Shown here piece after piece: positions 1 through 6,930 of a stretch of DNA of 64,000 nt. How positions within the stretch are numbered: position 1 is the first letter of the stretch; each line of letters begins with the position of its first letter. The notes beneath the pieces were generated by a model that ran no database searches, was not told where the DNA came from, and worked only from the letters and a program-made list of their open reading frames with translations. The position numbers and the translations under genes were made by a program. Source of the stretch: CAVSRC01 sp963730325 (GTDB taxonomy: Bacteria > Pseudomonadota > Alphaproteobacteria > Rhizobiales > Kaistiaceae). The stretch lies in NCBI GenBank assembly GCA_963730325.1, contig CAVSRC010000019.1:434001-498000 (forward strand). The letters run 5' to 3'.

Positions 1-1052
1 CACGGTACTCGGCCCTGGCCTTCTCCTCGGTCGTGTCCTCGTCCTCGAAGGTGCGGCCGCTGTTGGACAGCTCGGAGACGATCTGGCGCCAGATGGTATC
101 GAACTCCTGCTCGACCAGGCGCTGAGGCAACTCGAAGCTGTGGGTCTCGTCGAGCTTGTCGAGAATCTGCCGCTTGACCTGCTGGCGGATCGCCTGGGTG
201 TATTGCGACTGAAGCTGCTGGCGCACGGTGTCGCGCAGGCTTGCCAGCAACTCCAGGCCCAGCCGCTCGGCCAGCTTGTCGTCGATCGCCACCTCGTCGC
301 CGGCGGCAACGGCCTTGACCTCGATATCGAACGTCGCTTCCTTGCCGGCCAGATGCGCTGCCGCGTAGTCCTCCGGGAAGGTGACCGTGATGGTCTTCTT
401 GTCGCCGGTCGAGAGGCCGACAAGCTGCTCCTCGAAGCCCGGAATGAAGCGCTTGTCGCCGATCCTGATGACGGCGTTGTCGTCGCTGCCGCCTTCGAAG
501 GGCTCGCCATCGACCTTGCCGGCATAGGCGACGGTGATGCGGTCGCCGGTGTCGGCGGCACCTGCCTTGGTGGTGTAGCTGCGCGTCGAGTTCGGCGAGG
601 CGGTTGAGCTGCTCCTCGACCTCGGCGTCGGCCACTTCGACGGTCGCGCGCTCGACCGAGATCGTCTTGAAATCGACGAGATCGATCTTGGGCAGCACCT
701 CATAGCTCATGGTGTAGGCAAGGTCGTGCTTGCCGGCGAGCACCTCGTTGGTCTCGCCCTGATCCTCGGGCAGTTCGTAGTGCGGCTGCATCGCGGCCTT
801 CTCGCCGCGCTCGCTGAGCGTGTTGCGGGCGACCTCGGAAATCACGTCCTGGACGATCTCGGCCATGGCCGAACGGCCGAACAGGCGCTTGAGGTGGCTC
901 ATCGGCACCTTGCCGGGGCGGAACCCCTTGATGCGGACTTCGTCCTTGAGCGAGTTCAGGCGGTCGACCAGACGGCCATCGAGTTCGGTCGCGGGTACGA
1001 CGACCTTGAATTCGCGCTTCAGCCCATCGACCAGGGTCTCGGTTACCTGCAT
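1..1052 (-). CDS. tig: Trigger factor, ribosome-associated chaperone; partial, apparent frameshift
   Basis: Trigger factor binds the ribosome exit tunnel and shields nascent chains; it also carries a peptidyl-prolyl isomerase domain. From ATG at 1052 the protein opens MQVTETLVDGLKREF and has the ribosome-docking signature GFRPGKVP at residues 43-50. The FKBP-type domain (AYAGKVDGEPFEGGSDD, then IGDKRFIPGFEEQL) follows but lies in another frame: upstream codons start at coordinates divisible by 3, downstream codons are displaced by one. The switch falls near 587-593, about codon 154, and removing one base restores a continuous LNRLAE...RSYTTKAGAADTGD reading. The gene leaves the window inside its C-terminal chaperone domain. 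The identification is firm; the frameshift is probably a sequence error. Confidence 0.93.
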   Translation of the reverse strand, partial: MQVTETLVDGLKREFKVVVPATELDGRLVDRLNSLKDEVRIKGFRPGKVPMSHLKRLFGRSAMAEIVQDVISEVARNTLSERGEKAAMQPHYELPEDQGETNEVLAGKHDLAYTMSYEVLPKIDLVDFKTISVERATVEVADAEVEEQLNRLAELDAQLHHQGRCRRHRRPHHRRLCRQGRWRALRRRQRRQRRHQDRRQALHSGLRGAACRPLDRRQEDHHGHLPGGLRGSASGRQGSDVRYRGQGRCRRRRGGDRRQAGRAAGPGVAGKPARHRAPAASVAIHPGDPPAGQAADSRQARRDPQLRVASAPGRAGVRYHLAPDRLRAVQQRPHLRGRGHDRGEGQGRVP

Positions 1053-1150
1053 TTTGGCCGTTCCATCCTTTGCTCGTCACTCGCCGTCCGACTGCCGCCC
1101 AAGCGCCGGTCCCTCCCGATGCTGTCGAGAAAGCTCAAGCCCGGGACGGC

Positions 1151-1235
1151 TGGTGCGGGCGGAGGGACTTGAACCCCCACGACTTTCGTCACGGGAACCT
1201 AAATCCCGCGCGTCTACCAGTTCCGCCACGCCCGC
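1151..1235 (-). tRNA. tRNA-Leu (anticodon TAG)
   Basis: The minus strand folds into a cloverleaf with acceptor arms GCGGGCG (1229-1235) and CGCCCGC (1155-1161). The D-arm contains TGGCGGAACTGGTAGACGC, the anticodon loop TTTAGGT gives anticodon TAG, there is a long variable arm as expected for leucine tRNA, and the T-arm contains GGTTCAAGTCC. The discriminator is A and the CCA end is encoded (1151-1153). It lies between tig and the NAD(P)HX repair gene on the same strand. Confidence 0.96.
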
Positions 1236-1401
1236 TCGGCACCACTTCCCGAACCAAAGAGACCGTCTCACCAATCGGGGATGCACCCGGCCCAGACATG
1301 TGGCCGCGGGCCGAGGCTCCGGCCAGGCGCGGCCTCTATATCATCGGGTTTTTCGCGGTTCAAAGGGAAAACACCGCTTTGCGGCCGGGCGCCGGCTCCG
1401 A

Positions 1402-2988
1402 TCAGGCTTCGTCGATCTCGGCGAAGACGGCCGGCAGCGCCTGGGGCAGGTCCTCGGCGATGAGGCCGCGTCCGATCGTCCCGGCTGCCGCACCGTGCAT
1501 CCACACCGCCGCGGCGGCCGCCTCGTAGCCCAGCATGCCCTGCGCCAGAAGCCCCGTGACGATGCCGGTCAGGACGTCGCCGCTGCCGGCGGTCGCCAGC
1601 ACCGGCGGGGCATTGTCGGCGATACAGACACGGCCGTCCGGGGCCGCCACCACCGTATCGGGGCCCTTGAGCACGACGATGGCGCCGGACGCCGAGGCCG
1701 CCTGGCGGGCACGCTCGGTCTTGGAGCCGACCGCGGCGAGGTCGCCAAACAGGCGCGCGAATTCGCCCTCATGCGGCGTCATGACCACCGGCTGCCGGCG
1801 CCGCTTGATGGAATTGAAGAGCCTCTGCGGCGCTTCGGCAAAGGAGGTCAGGCCGTCGGCATCGATCACCACCGCCGCCGGCGAGGCGAGCGCCGCCTCG
1901 ACCAGCACCCTGCTTTCCTCGCCGATGCCGAGCGCCGGCCCCAGCGCCACGGCGTTGTGCCGCTTGTCGGCCAGGATCGCGGTCAGCCCCGGCGCCCCGT
2001 TCATGGGCAGAAGCATGATGGCGGTGAGGTGGGCGGCATTGACCGCCAATGCGTCGACCGGCGAGGCCAACGAGACGAGCCCCGCCCCTGCCCTCAGCGC
2101 GGCGCGCGCCGCCAGCCGCGCCGCGCCGGTGCGCGTCGCCGGACCGGACACCACGATCGCGTGGCCGCGGTCGTATTTGTGCCCGTCTTCCGCCAGCGCC
2201 GGCAGCGACCACAGCCCTGGCCGGTTCCAGGCCGTCTTCGGCTGGATGGTGGACAGCACGCCGGCGCCGATGCCGATGTCGACAACCAGCCGCCGTCCGG
2301 CATAGCCGCGACCCGGCATGAGCAGGTGTCCGGGTTTGAGGCGGAAGAAGGTGACCGAGCAGCTCGCCTTGACGGCTGCGCCGAGAACCTTGCCGCTGCG
2401 CCCGTCGATGCCGCTCGGCAGGTCGACGGCGACCACCGGCAGGCCCGCCCGGTTGACGGCGGCAATAGTCTGGGCGGCAACGCCCGTCACCGGCCGGTCG
2501 AGGCCGGCGCCGAACAGGGCATCGACGATGATGTCGGCGTCGCTGACGAGGGCGGCCGAAAGCCCCTTGCTGGGACCGGTCCATGCCGCCGCGGCGAAGG
2601 CGGCGTCGCCCTTCAGCCGGTCGCGGGCGGCAAGCAGTCCGGCGGTGACCTCATAACCCGCCTCCGCCAGCAGGCGGGCGGCCACGAAACCGTCGCCGCC
2701 ATTGTTGCCGGGGCCGGTCATCACCAGCACGCGGCCGCCCAGCGGCAGCAGGTCGTGAACCGCCTCGGCCACGGCCAGCCCGGCCGCTTCCATCAGGGTG
2801 AGGCCGGGCGTGCCCTCCTCGATGGTCAGGGCATCGGCCTTGCCCATCTCGTCCGGGGTGAGCACCTCGATGGGATTCGGGATGAGGGCCACCTCGCGCG
2901 GCGCCTCCTGGACGTCCGGCACCTCTCCGGACACGAGACGCTCGAATTGTGAGGCCCACTGGACGTCAATTGATGATTTCTTAGTCAC
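1402..2988 (-). CDS. nnr: Bifunctional NAD(P)H-hydrate epimerase / ADP-dependent NAD(P)H-hydrate dehydratase
   Basis: Repairs damaged nicotinamide cofactors: the N-terminal YjeF_N domain epimerises S/R-NAD(P)HX and the C-terminal ribokinase-like domain dehydrates S-NAD(P)HX using ADP. The epimerase half has GPGNNGGDGFVAARLL from residue 92 and AVDLPSGIDGRSG. The dehydratase half has MTPHEGEFARLFG, VVLKGPDTVVA and the nucleotide-binding ATAGSGDVLTGIVTGLLAQG near residue 470. Length is 528 residues, normal for the fusion. The start used is GTG at 2988, which has an AAGGA Shine-Dalgarno 8 bases upstream; this adds about 41 residues before the usual family start, where an in-frame GTG at 2865 is the alternative. 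Divergent from glnB. Confidence 0.93.
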   Translation of the reverse strand: MTKKSSIDVQWASQFERLVSGEVPDVQEAPREVALIPNPIEVLTPDEMGKADALTIEEGTPGLTLMEAAGLAVAEAVHDLLPLGGRVLVMTGPGNNGGDGFVAARLLAEAGYEVTAGLLAARDRLKGDAAFAAAAWTGPSKGLSAALVSDADIIVDALFGAGLDRPVTGVAAQTIAAVNRAGLPVVAVDLPSGIDGRSGKVLGAAVKASCSVTFFRLKPGHLLMPGRGYAGRRLVVDIGIGAGVLSTIQPKTAWNRPGLWSLPALAEDGHKYDRGHAIVVSGPATRTGAARLAARAALRAGAGLVSLASPVDALAVNAAHLTAIMLLPMNGAPGLTAILADKRHNAVALGPALGIGEESRVLVEAALASPAAVVIDADGLTSFAEAPQRLFNSIKRRRQPVVMTPHEGEFARLFGDLAAVGSKTERARQAASASGAIVVLKGPDTVVAAPDGRVCIADNAPPVLATAGSGDVLTGIVTGLLAQGMLGYEAAAAAVWMHGAAAGTIGRGLIAEDLPQALPAVFAEIDEA

Positions 2989-3090
2989 TTGCCTATTCCT
3001 TAGCCGCCCATTGACGCCGGCTCAGCCTCCCAACATGGTGCAGAGCGAAGATCAGCCCAAATAGCCGCCAATTCGGTGGTTTAGCGCGGC

Positions 3091-3106
3091 TGGCATGGAG
3101 CGTGCA
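3091..3106 (+). promoter_or_regulatory. Sigma-54 (RpoN) promoter for glnB-glnA
   Basis: The sequence TGGCATGGAGCGTGCA fits the -24/-12 consensus TGGCACG-N4-TTGCW. The GG and GC elements are separated by exactly 10 bases and 13 of the 16 positions are compatible. It lies about 60 bases before the glnB start, and a TGGTGCA NtrC-like half-site sits at 3036-3042. glnBA promoters of this class are known in Rhizobium and Azospirillum. Activity under nitrogen limitation is inferred. Confidence 0.72.
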
Positions 3107-3164
3107 AAATGCGGACTGGTCTGCAACCGTAGCTGTGCGCCTGTTTTTCGGAGACGCGGAGGCA

Positions 3165-3503
3165 ATGAAGAAGATTGAAGCGATCATCAAGCCTTTCAAA
3201 CTCGACGAGGTGAAGGAAGCGCTTCAGGAAGTCGGACTACAGGGCATCACCGTCACGGAAGCGAAGGGTTTCGGACGCCAGAAGGGCCACACCGAACTCT
3301 ACCGTGGCGCTGAATATGTCGTCGACTTTCTCCCAAAAGTGAAGGTCGAAATCGTCCTCACCGACGAATTGGTCGACCGCGCCGTCGATGCCATTCGCAA
3401 GGCTGCCCAGACCGGCCGAATCGGCGACGGCAAGATTTTTATTTCCAACATCGAGGAGGCCGTCCGCATCCGCACCGGCGAAAGCGGCGTCGACGCGATC
3501 TGA
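3165..3503 (+). CDS. glnB: Nitrogen regulatory protein PII (GlnB)
   Basis: Small trimeric signal protein that senses 2-oxoglutarate and ATP/ADP and is uridylylated by GlnD under nitrogen limitation. It controls GlnE adenylylation of glutamine synthetase and NtrB. The 112-residue product has the full T-loop KGFGRQKGHTELYRGAEY with the uridylylation tyrosine at position 51, and the C-terminal signature TGRIGDGKIFISNIEEAVRIRTGE. The start chosen is the ATG at 3165, preceded by GCGGAGGCA; an upstream in-frame start at 3102 would overlap the sigma-54 promoter and add 21 non-homologous residues. It is followed after 107 bases by glnA, so the two are probably co-transcribed. Confidence 0.97.
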   Translation: MKKIEAIIKPFKLDEVKEALQEVGLQGITVTEAKGFGRQKGHTELYRGAEYVVDFLPKVKVEIVLTDELVDRAVDAIRKAAQTGRIGDGKIFISNIEEAVRIRTGESGVDAI

Positions 3504-3610
3504 TCGAGACGCCCGCGCGCCTTCGTCCGCATGACCGGCAGCGACCGCGCGCCCATGATCCCAATCCCACATAACCTGAGCTCAGGGTCGAGAAGGAAGG
3601 AATAACACTG

Positions 3611-5020
3611 ATGGCCACCGCAAAAGACGTCCTCAAGATGATGAAGGAGAAGGACGTCAAGTACGTCGATCTCCGTTTCACCGATCCGCGCGGAAAACTG
3701 CAGCACGTCACATTCGATCCCAGCCTGATCGACGAGGAAGCTCTCACGGAAGGCCTGATGTTCGACGGCTCGTCGATTGCCGGCTGGAAGGTGATCAACG
3801 AATCCGACATGAAGCTGATGCCGGACCCGGATTCGATGGCGATCGATCCCTTCTTCGCGCAGACCACGCTGGCGATCGTCTGCGACGTCCTCGAGCCGCT
3901 GACCAACGAGCCCTACGAGCGCGACCCGCGCTCGATCGCCAAGAAGGCGGTGGCGTATCTCGGCCAGACCAAGGTCGGCGACGCCGCCTATTTCGGTCCC
4001 GAAGCCGAGTTCTTCGTCTTCGACGACGTCAAGTTCTCGGTCGATCCCTACAACACCGGTTTCCGCCTCGACGACGTCGAGCTGCCGTCCAACTCCGGCA
4101 GCGACTACGAGACCGGCAATCTCGGCCACCGCATCCGCACCAAGGGCGGCTATTTCCCGGTTCCGCCGCAGGACACCATGCAGGACATGCGCTCCGAGAT
4201 GCTCTCGGCCATGGCCTCAATGGGCGCCAGGACCGAGAAGCACCACCACGAGGTGGCGGCGGCCCAGCACGAGCTCGGCCTGAAGTTCGGTCCGCTGGTG
4301 GCCATGGCCGACCACCTGCAGATCTATAAATACTGCATCCACAACGTTGCCCACGCCTACGGCAAGACCGCGACCTTCATGCCGAAGCCGGTCTATGGCG
4401 ACAACGGCTCGGGCATGCACGTCCACCAGTCGATCTGGAAGGGCGGCAAGCCGCTGTTCGCCGGCAAGCTCTACTCCGACCTGTCGCAGGAGTGCCTGTG
4501 GTACATCGGCGGCATCATCAAGCATGCCAGGTCCATCAACGCCTTCTCCAACCCGCTGACCAATTCCTACAAGCGGTTGGTGCCCGGCTTCGAGGCCCCC
4601 GTGCTGCTCGCCTATTCCTCGCGCAACCGCTCGGCTTCATGCCGTATCCCGGTGGCCAGCAACCCCAAGGCCAAGCGCGTCGAGGTCCGCTTCCCGGACC
4701 CGGGCGCCAATCCCTACCTGGCTTTCGCCGCGATGCTGATGGCCGGCCTCGACGGCATCAAGAACAAGATCGATCCCGGCGATCCGGTCGACAAGAACCT
4801 CTACGACCTGCCGCCGAAGGAACTGAAGAAGATCCCGACGGTGTGCGGCTCGCTGCGTGAGGCGCTCGTCAACCTCGACAAGGACCGCGCCTACCTCAAG
4901 GCCGGCGACGTGTTCAGCGACGACATGATCGACGCCTACATCGAGTTGAAGATGGAAGAGGTCATCCGCTTCGAGCACACGCCGCACCCGGTCGAGTTCG
5001 ACATGTACTATTCGGTCTGA
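3611..5020 (+). CDS. glnA: Glutamine synthetase, type I
   Basis: Makes glutamine from glutamate, ammonia and ATP; a cytosolic dodecamer. The 469-residue length is standard for GSI. Visible motifs are the N-terminal beta-grasp segment with LMFDGSSIAGWK, the metal/ATP motif NGSGMHVHQS, the glutamate-binding SRNRSASCRIP and the adenylylation loop NLYDLPP with Tyr398, so it should be inactivated by GlnE. A GAGAAGGAAGGAATAAC ribosome-binding stretch precedes the ATG. Located directly behind glnB, the classic alphaproteobacterial arrangement, and ended by a strong rho-independent terminator. Confidence 0.98.
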   Translation: MATAKDVLKMMKEKDVKYVDLRFTDPRGKLQHVTFDPSLIDEEALTEGLMFDGSSIAGWKVINESDMKLMPDPDSMAIDPFFAQTTLAIVCDVLEPLTNEPYERDPRSIAKKAVAYLGQTKVGDAAYFGPEAEFFVFDDVKFSVDPYNTGFRLDDVELPSNSGSDYETGNLGHRIRTKGGYFPVPPQDTMQDMRSEMLSAMASMGARTEKHHHEVAAAQHELGLKFGPLVAMADHLQIYKYCIHNVAHAYGKTATFMPKPVYGDNGSGMHVHQSIWKGGKPLFAGKLYSDLSQECLWYIGGIIKHARSINAFSNPLTNSYKRLVPGFEAPVLLAYSSRNRSASCRIPVASNPKAKRVEVRFPDPGANPYLAFAAMLMAGLDGIKNKIDPGDPVDKNLYDLPPKELKKIPTVCGSLREALVNLDKDRAYLKAGDVFSDDMIDAYIELKMEEVIRFEHTPHPVEFDMYYSV

Positions 5021-5046
5021 CCGGGGGCTCAGACCAAATATGCGAA

Positions 5047-5071
5047 GGGGCGCCGAACGGCGCCCCTTTTT
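5047..5071 (+). terminator. Rho-independent terminator of glnBA
   Basis: A perfect 8-bp stem, GGGGCGCC at 5047-5054 and GGCGCCCC at 5059-5066, encloses loop GAAC and is followed by five T residues. It lies 27 bases after the glnA stop. Confidence 0.92.
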
Positions 5072-5077
5072 CTGGCC

Positions 5078-5794
5078 TCAATCGACGCGGAAATCCGCCG
5101 CGAAGCCCAGTTCACGCTCGGCCCTGGTGCTCGACACCGCGCCGTCCTTATCGGCGATGTTGTAGACACCCGGAGCGCCGCGGCCGACCGCCAGGAAGGC
5201 GGCGTGGGCGGCGGCATCGACATGCACAGTGGGCGGCTCGCCGGGCTCGCTCCGCCAGGTGCCCGGCCCGTAGAAGCGGCCGTAGCGCAGCACCAGCCCG
5301 TCGATTCCGGGCGTGCCGGTGACCAGGCGCTCGAGCGCGGTGACGCCGGCCACGGTCACCTGCTGTTCGGCGGAGGCATTGAGCGGGTCGTCCTCGCCGT
5401 GTGGCGTTGGGCCCGGCGCGTAGACGAAGGCGATACTCTGGGCCACCAGTCGCGGCACGCCGGCGGCCAGCGCCGCCGCGACCAGATTGGCCGTGCCCTC
5501 CTCCCGCAGCCGCGCGTTGCGGGCAGAGGCCGCCGCCAGCGCGGCCGGATCGAAGCTCTGCGGCAGGTCGGTAAGCTGGTGGACGATCACCTCGGGCCGC
5601 GCCCCCCGCACCGCCCGGGTGAGCGCATCGCCGTCGAAGACGTCGACCGTCACCGGCTCCGCCCCGGACGCCCTCAGCGCGGCGGCCTTCTCCGCCGAGC
5701 GTGTGGTGCCGAAGACGACATGCCCGGCGGCGGAGAGCAGCGGCACCAACCGGCGACCGACGACGCCGGTCGCTCCGGCAAGGAAAATGCGCAT
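5078..5794 (-). CDS. NAD(P)-dependent epimerase/dehydratase-like protein (atypical extended SDR)
   Basis: The protein begins MRIFLAGATGVVGRRL with the nucleotide-binding GxxGxxG at residues 7-13, so it has a Rossmann fold of the atypical/extended SDR type. The later segments LVAQSIAFVYAPG and LVLRYGRFYGPGTW match NmrA/epimerase-like relatives. The catalytic YxxxK pair is not seen where it should be (around residue 150 the sequence reads VAGVTALERLV), so it may bind NAD(P)H without classical SDR catalysis. At 238 residues it is shorter than the usual 280-320. It lies downstream of the FG-GAP-like gene on the same strand. Substrate unknown. Confidence 0.8.
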   Translation of the reverse strand: MRIFLAGATGVVGRRLVPLLSAAGHVVFGTTRSAEKAAALRASGAEPVTVDVFDGDALTRAVRGARPEVIVHQLTDLPQSFDPAALAAASARNARLREEGTANLVAAALAAGVPRLVAQSIAFVYAPGPTPHGEDDPLNASAEQQVTVAGVTALERLVTGTPGIDGLVLRYGRFYGPGTWRSEPGEPPTVHVDAAAHAAFLAVGRGAPGVYNIADKDGAVSSTRAERELGFAADFRVD

Positions 5795-6870
5795 GGGATG
5801 AGGTCTCCGGATGGCCCGGCGCCTAGCGACGCGTCTTCGTGGGCGGCTGCGACGTTGGATATGGCAACCAAACGGCCATCTTCCAGTCCGAGCAGGAAGG
5901 TCGGCCGGTCCATGGCATTGAGCGTGCCAATGGCGGTGACGATGGCGCCGTCGAGCGGCACACGCCCGATCTCCCGCAGCGACCCGCCGGCAACGGTCAT
6001 GAAACGCAGCACGCGCCGGTCCTGATCCGGCACGGCGAGATCGACGATGTTGTCGTCGTTGATGCGGGCGACGGCCGACATGCCCTGTTCGGTCGAGCCG
6101 AAGATGTGGTTGGAGAAGCCCTTCTCACTGTCGACCTCGCGGAAGCGCCGGCGGTCGAGGGTGACGATCTCGAGCGCCCCGCCGATGTGGGGCGTGCGCA
6201 CGGCCGCGATGTCGAGGCTGCGGTCGCCGGTGAAATCGCCGATGCCGGCGACATTGAGCCAGCGGTGGGGCTGGCCGATCGGCGGCGTCGAGTCGATCTC
6301 GATCAGCGAAGAGCCGGCGAGATCGTAGGCGACAAGGGCCGCGCCGGCGCGTGCGGACGAGCGGATCGCCAGCACCTCGTTGCGCCCGTCGCCGTCGAGA
6401 TCGGCGATGCGGGGCGTCAGATCCTCGAAGACCTGGTCCTGCGGCAGCGTCACCATGACGCGGTGCCCGTAGACGTCCTGGACGACCAGCGCGCCGGCCT
6501 CGATCTTGTCGCCGAGCGCGCCGTGCGGATAGCGGTCGGTCGGCTCGGTGTACCAGGCGCTGGTGATCCCCTCGCCGTCGGCATAGGCGACGGTCCCGTC
6601 CGGGATGCCGTCGGGGGCGGTATCGCGCTCCGGCGGCTGGCCGGGCGCCAGGCAGATCGCCTGATCCTCGCACAGGGAGAGCTGGAACCACTTGTCGCCG
6701 GCCCAGGCATAGACCGCACCATCGGCCTGCCTGATCTCGGTCACCGGGGCCGGCGTTTCGAGCGGCACGGCCACCCAGTCCGCCAGGGCCGGTCCCGCCG
6801 CCAAACTGCCGAGAACCAGCCCAAAGGCTGCGCGCCCGATTGTGCCAGGGATTGAGACTGCAGCCGTCAT
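5674..6870 (-). CDS. Secreted FG-GAP/VCBS-repeat-like protein; 3' end probably disturbed
   Basis: From ATG at 6870 the protein has a signal peptide (hydrophobic AAFGLVLGSLAAGPALA, then ADWVAV), so it should be exported. Two FG-GAP-like beta-propeller elements with Asp-rich calcium-loop features are visible: RIADLDGDGRNEVLAI and GIGDFTGDRSLDIAAV. A third, weaker one is ARINDDNIVDLAVPD. No enzymatic motif is seen. The frame stays open to 5674, 121 bases into the following gene, with a low-complexity tail (CRCSPPP...ARRRRPPR). In the neighbouring frame a TAG at 5825-5823 would end the protein just after the last propeller strand and leave a normal 28-base gap. One surplus base is therefore likely. 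Function unknown. Confidence 0.72.
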   Translation of the reverse strand: MTAAVSIPGTIGRAAFGLVLGSLAAGPALADWVAVPLETPAPVTEIRQADGAVYAWAGDKWFQLSLCEDQAICLAPGQPPERDTAPDGIPDGTVAYADGEGITSAWYTEPTDRYPHGALGDKIEAGALVVQDVYGHRVMVTLPQDQVFEDLTPRIADLDGDGRNEVLAIRSSARAGAALVAYDLAGSSLIEIDSTPPIGQPHRWLNVAGIGDFTGDRSLDIAAVRTPHIGGALEIVTLDRRRFREVDSEKGFSNHIFGSTEQGMSAVARINDDNIVDLAVPDQDRRVLRFMTVAGGSLREIGRVPLDGAIVTAIGTLNAMDRPTFLLGLEDGRLVAISNVAAAHEDASLGAGPSGDLIPCAFSLPERPASSVAGWCRCSPPPGMSSSAPHARRRRPPR

Positions 6871-6930
6871 GCGCCGATCATAGCGCCCCATGCCGCCCGA
6901 TTGCACCACGTCGACGTGACGCGACCCGGG

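Noticed and set aside
1151..1235. tRNA-Leu as an integration site
   Set aside because: No integrase, no duplicated tRNA 3' end and no mobile genes are present in the window.
820..2952. 710-codon open frame opposite tRNA-Leu and the NAD(P)HX repair gene
   Set aside because: It reads through a tRNA gene and an intact conserved enzyme; composition is Arg/Gly/Gln-rich shadow.
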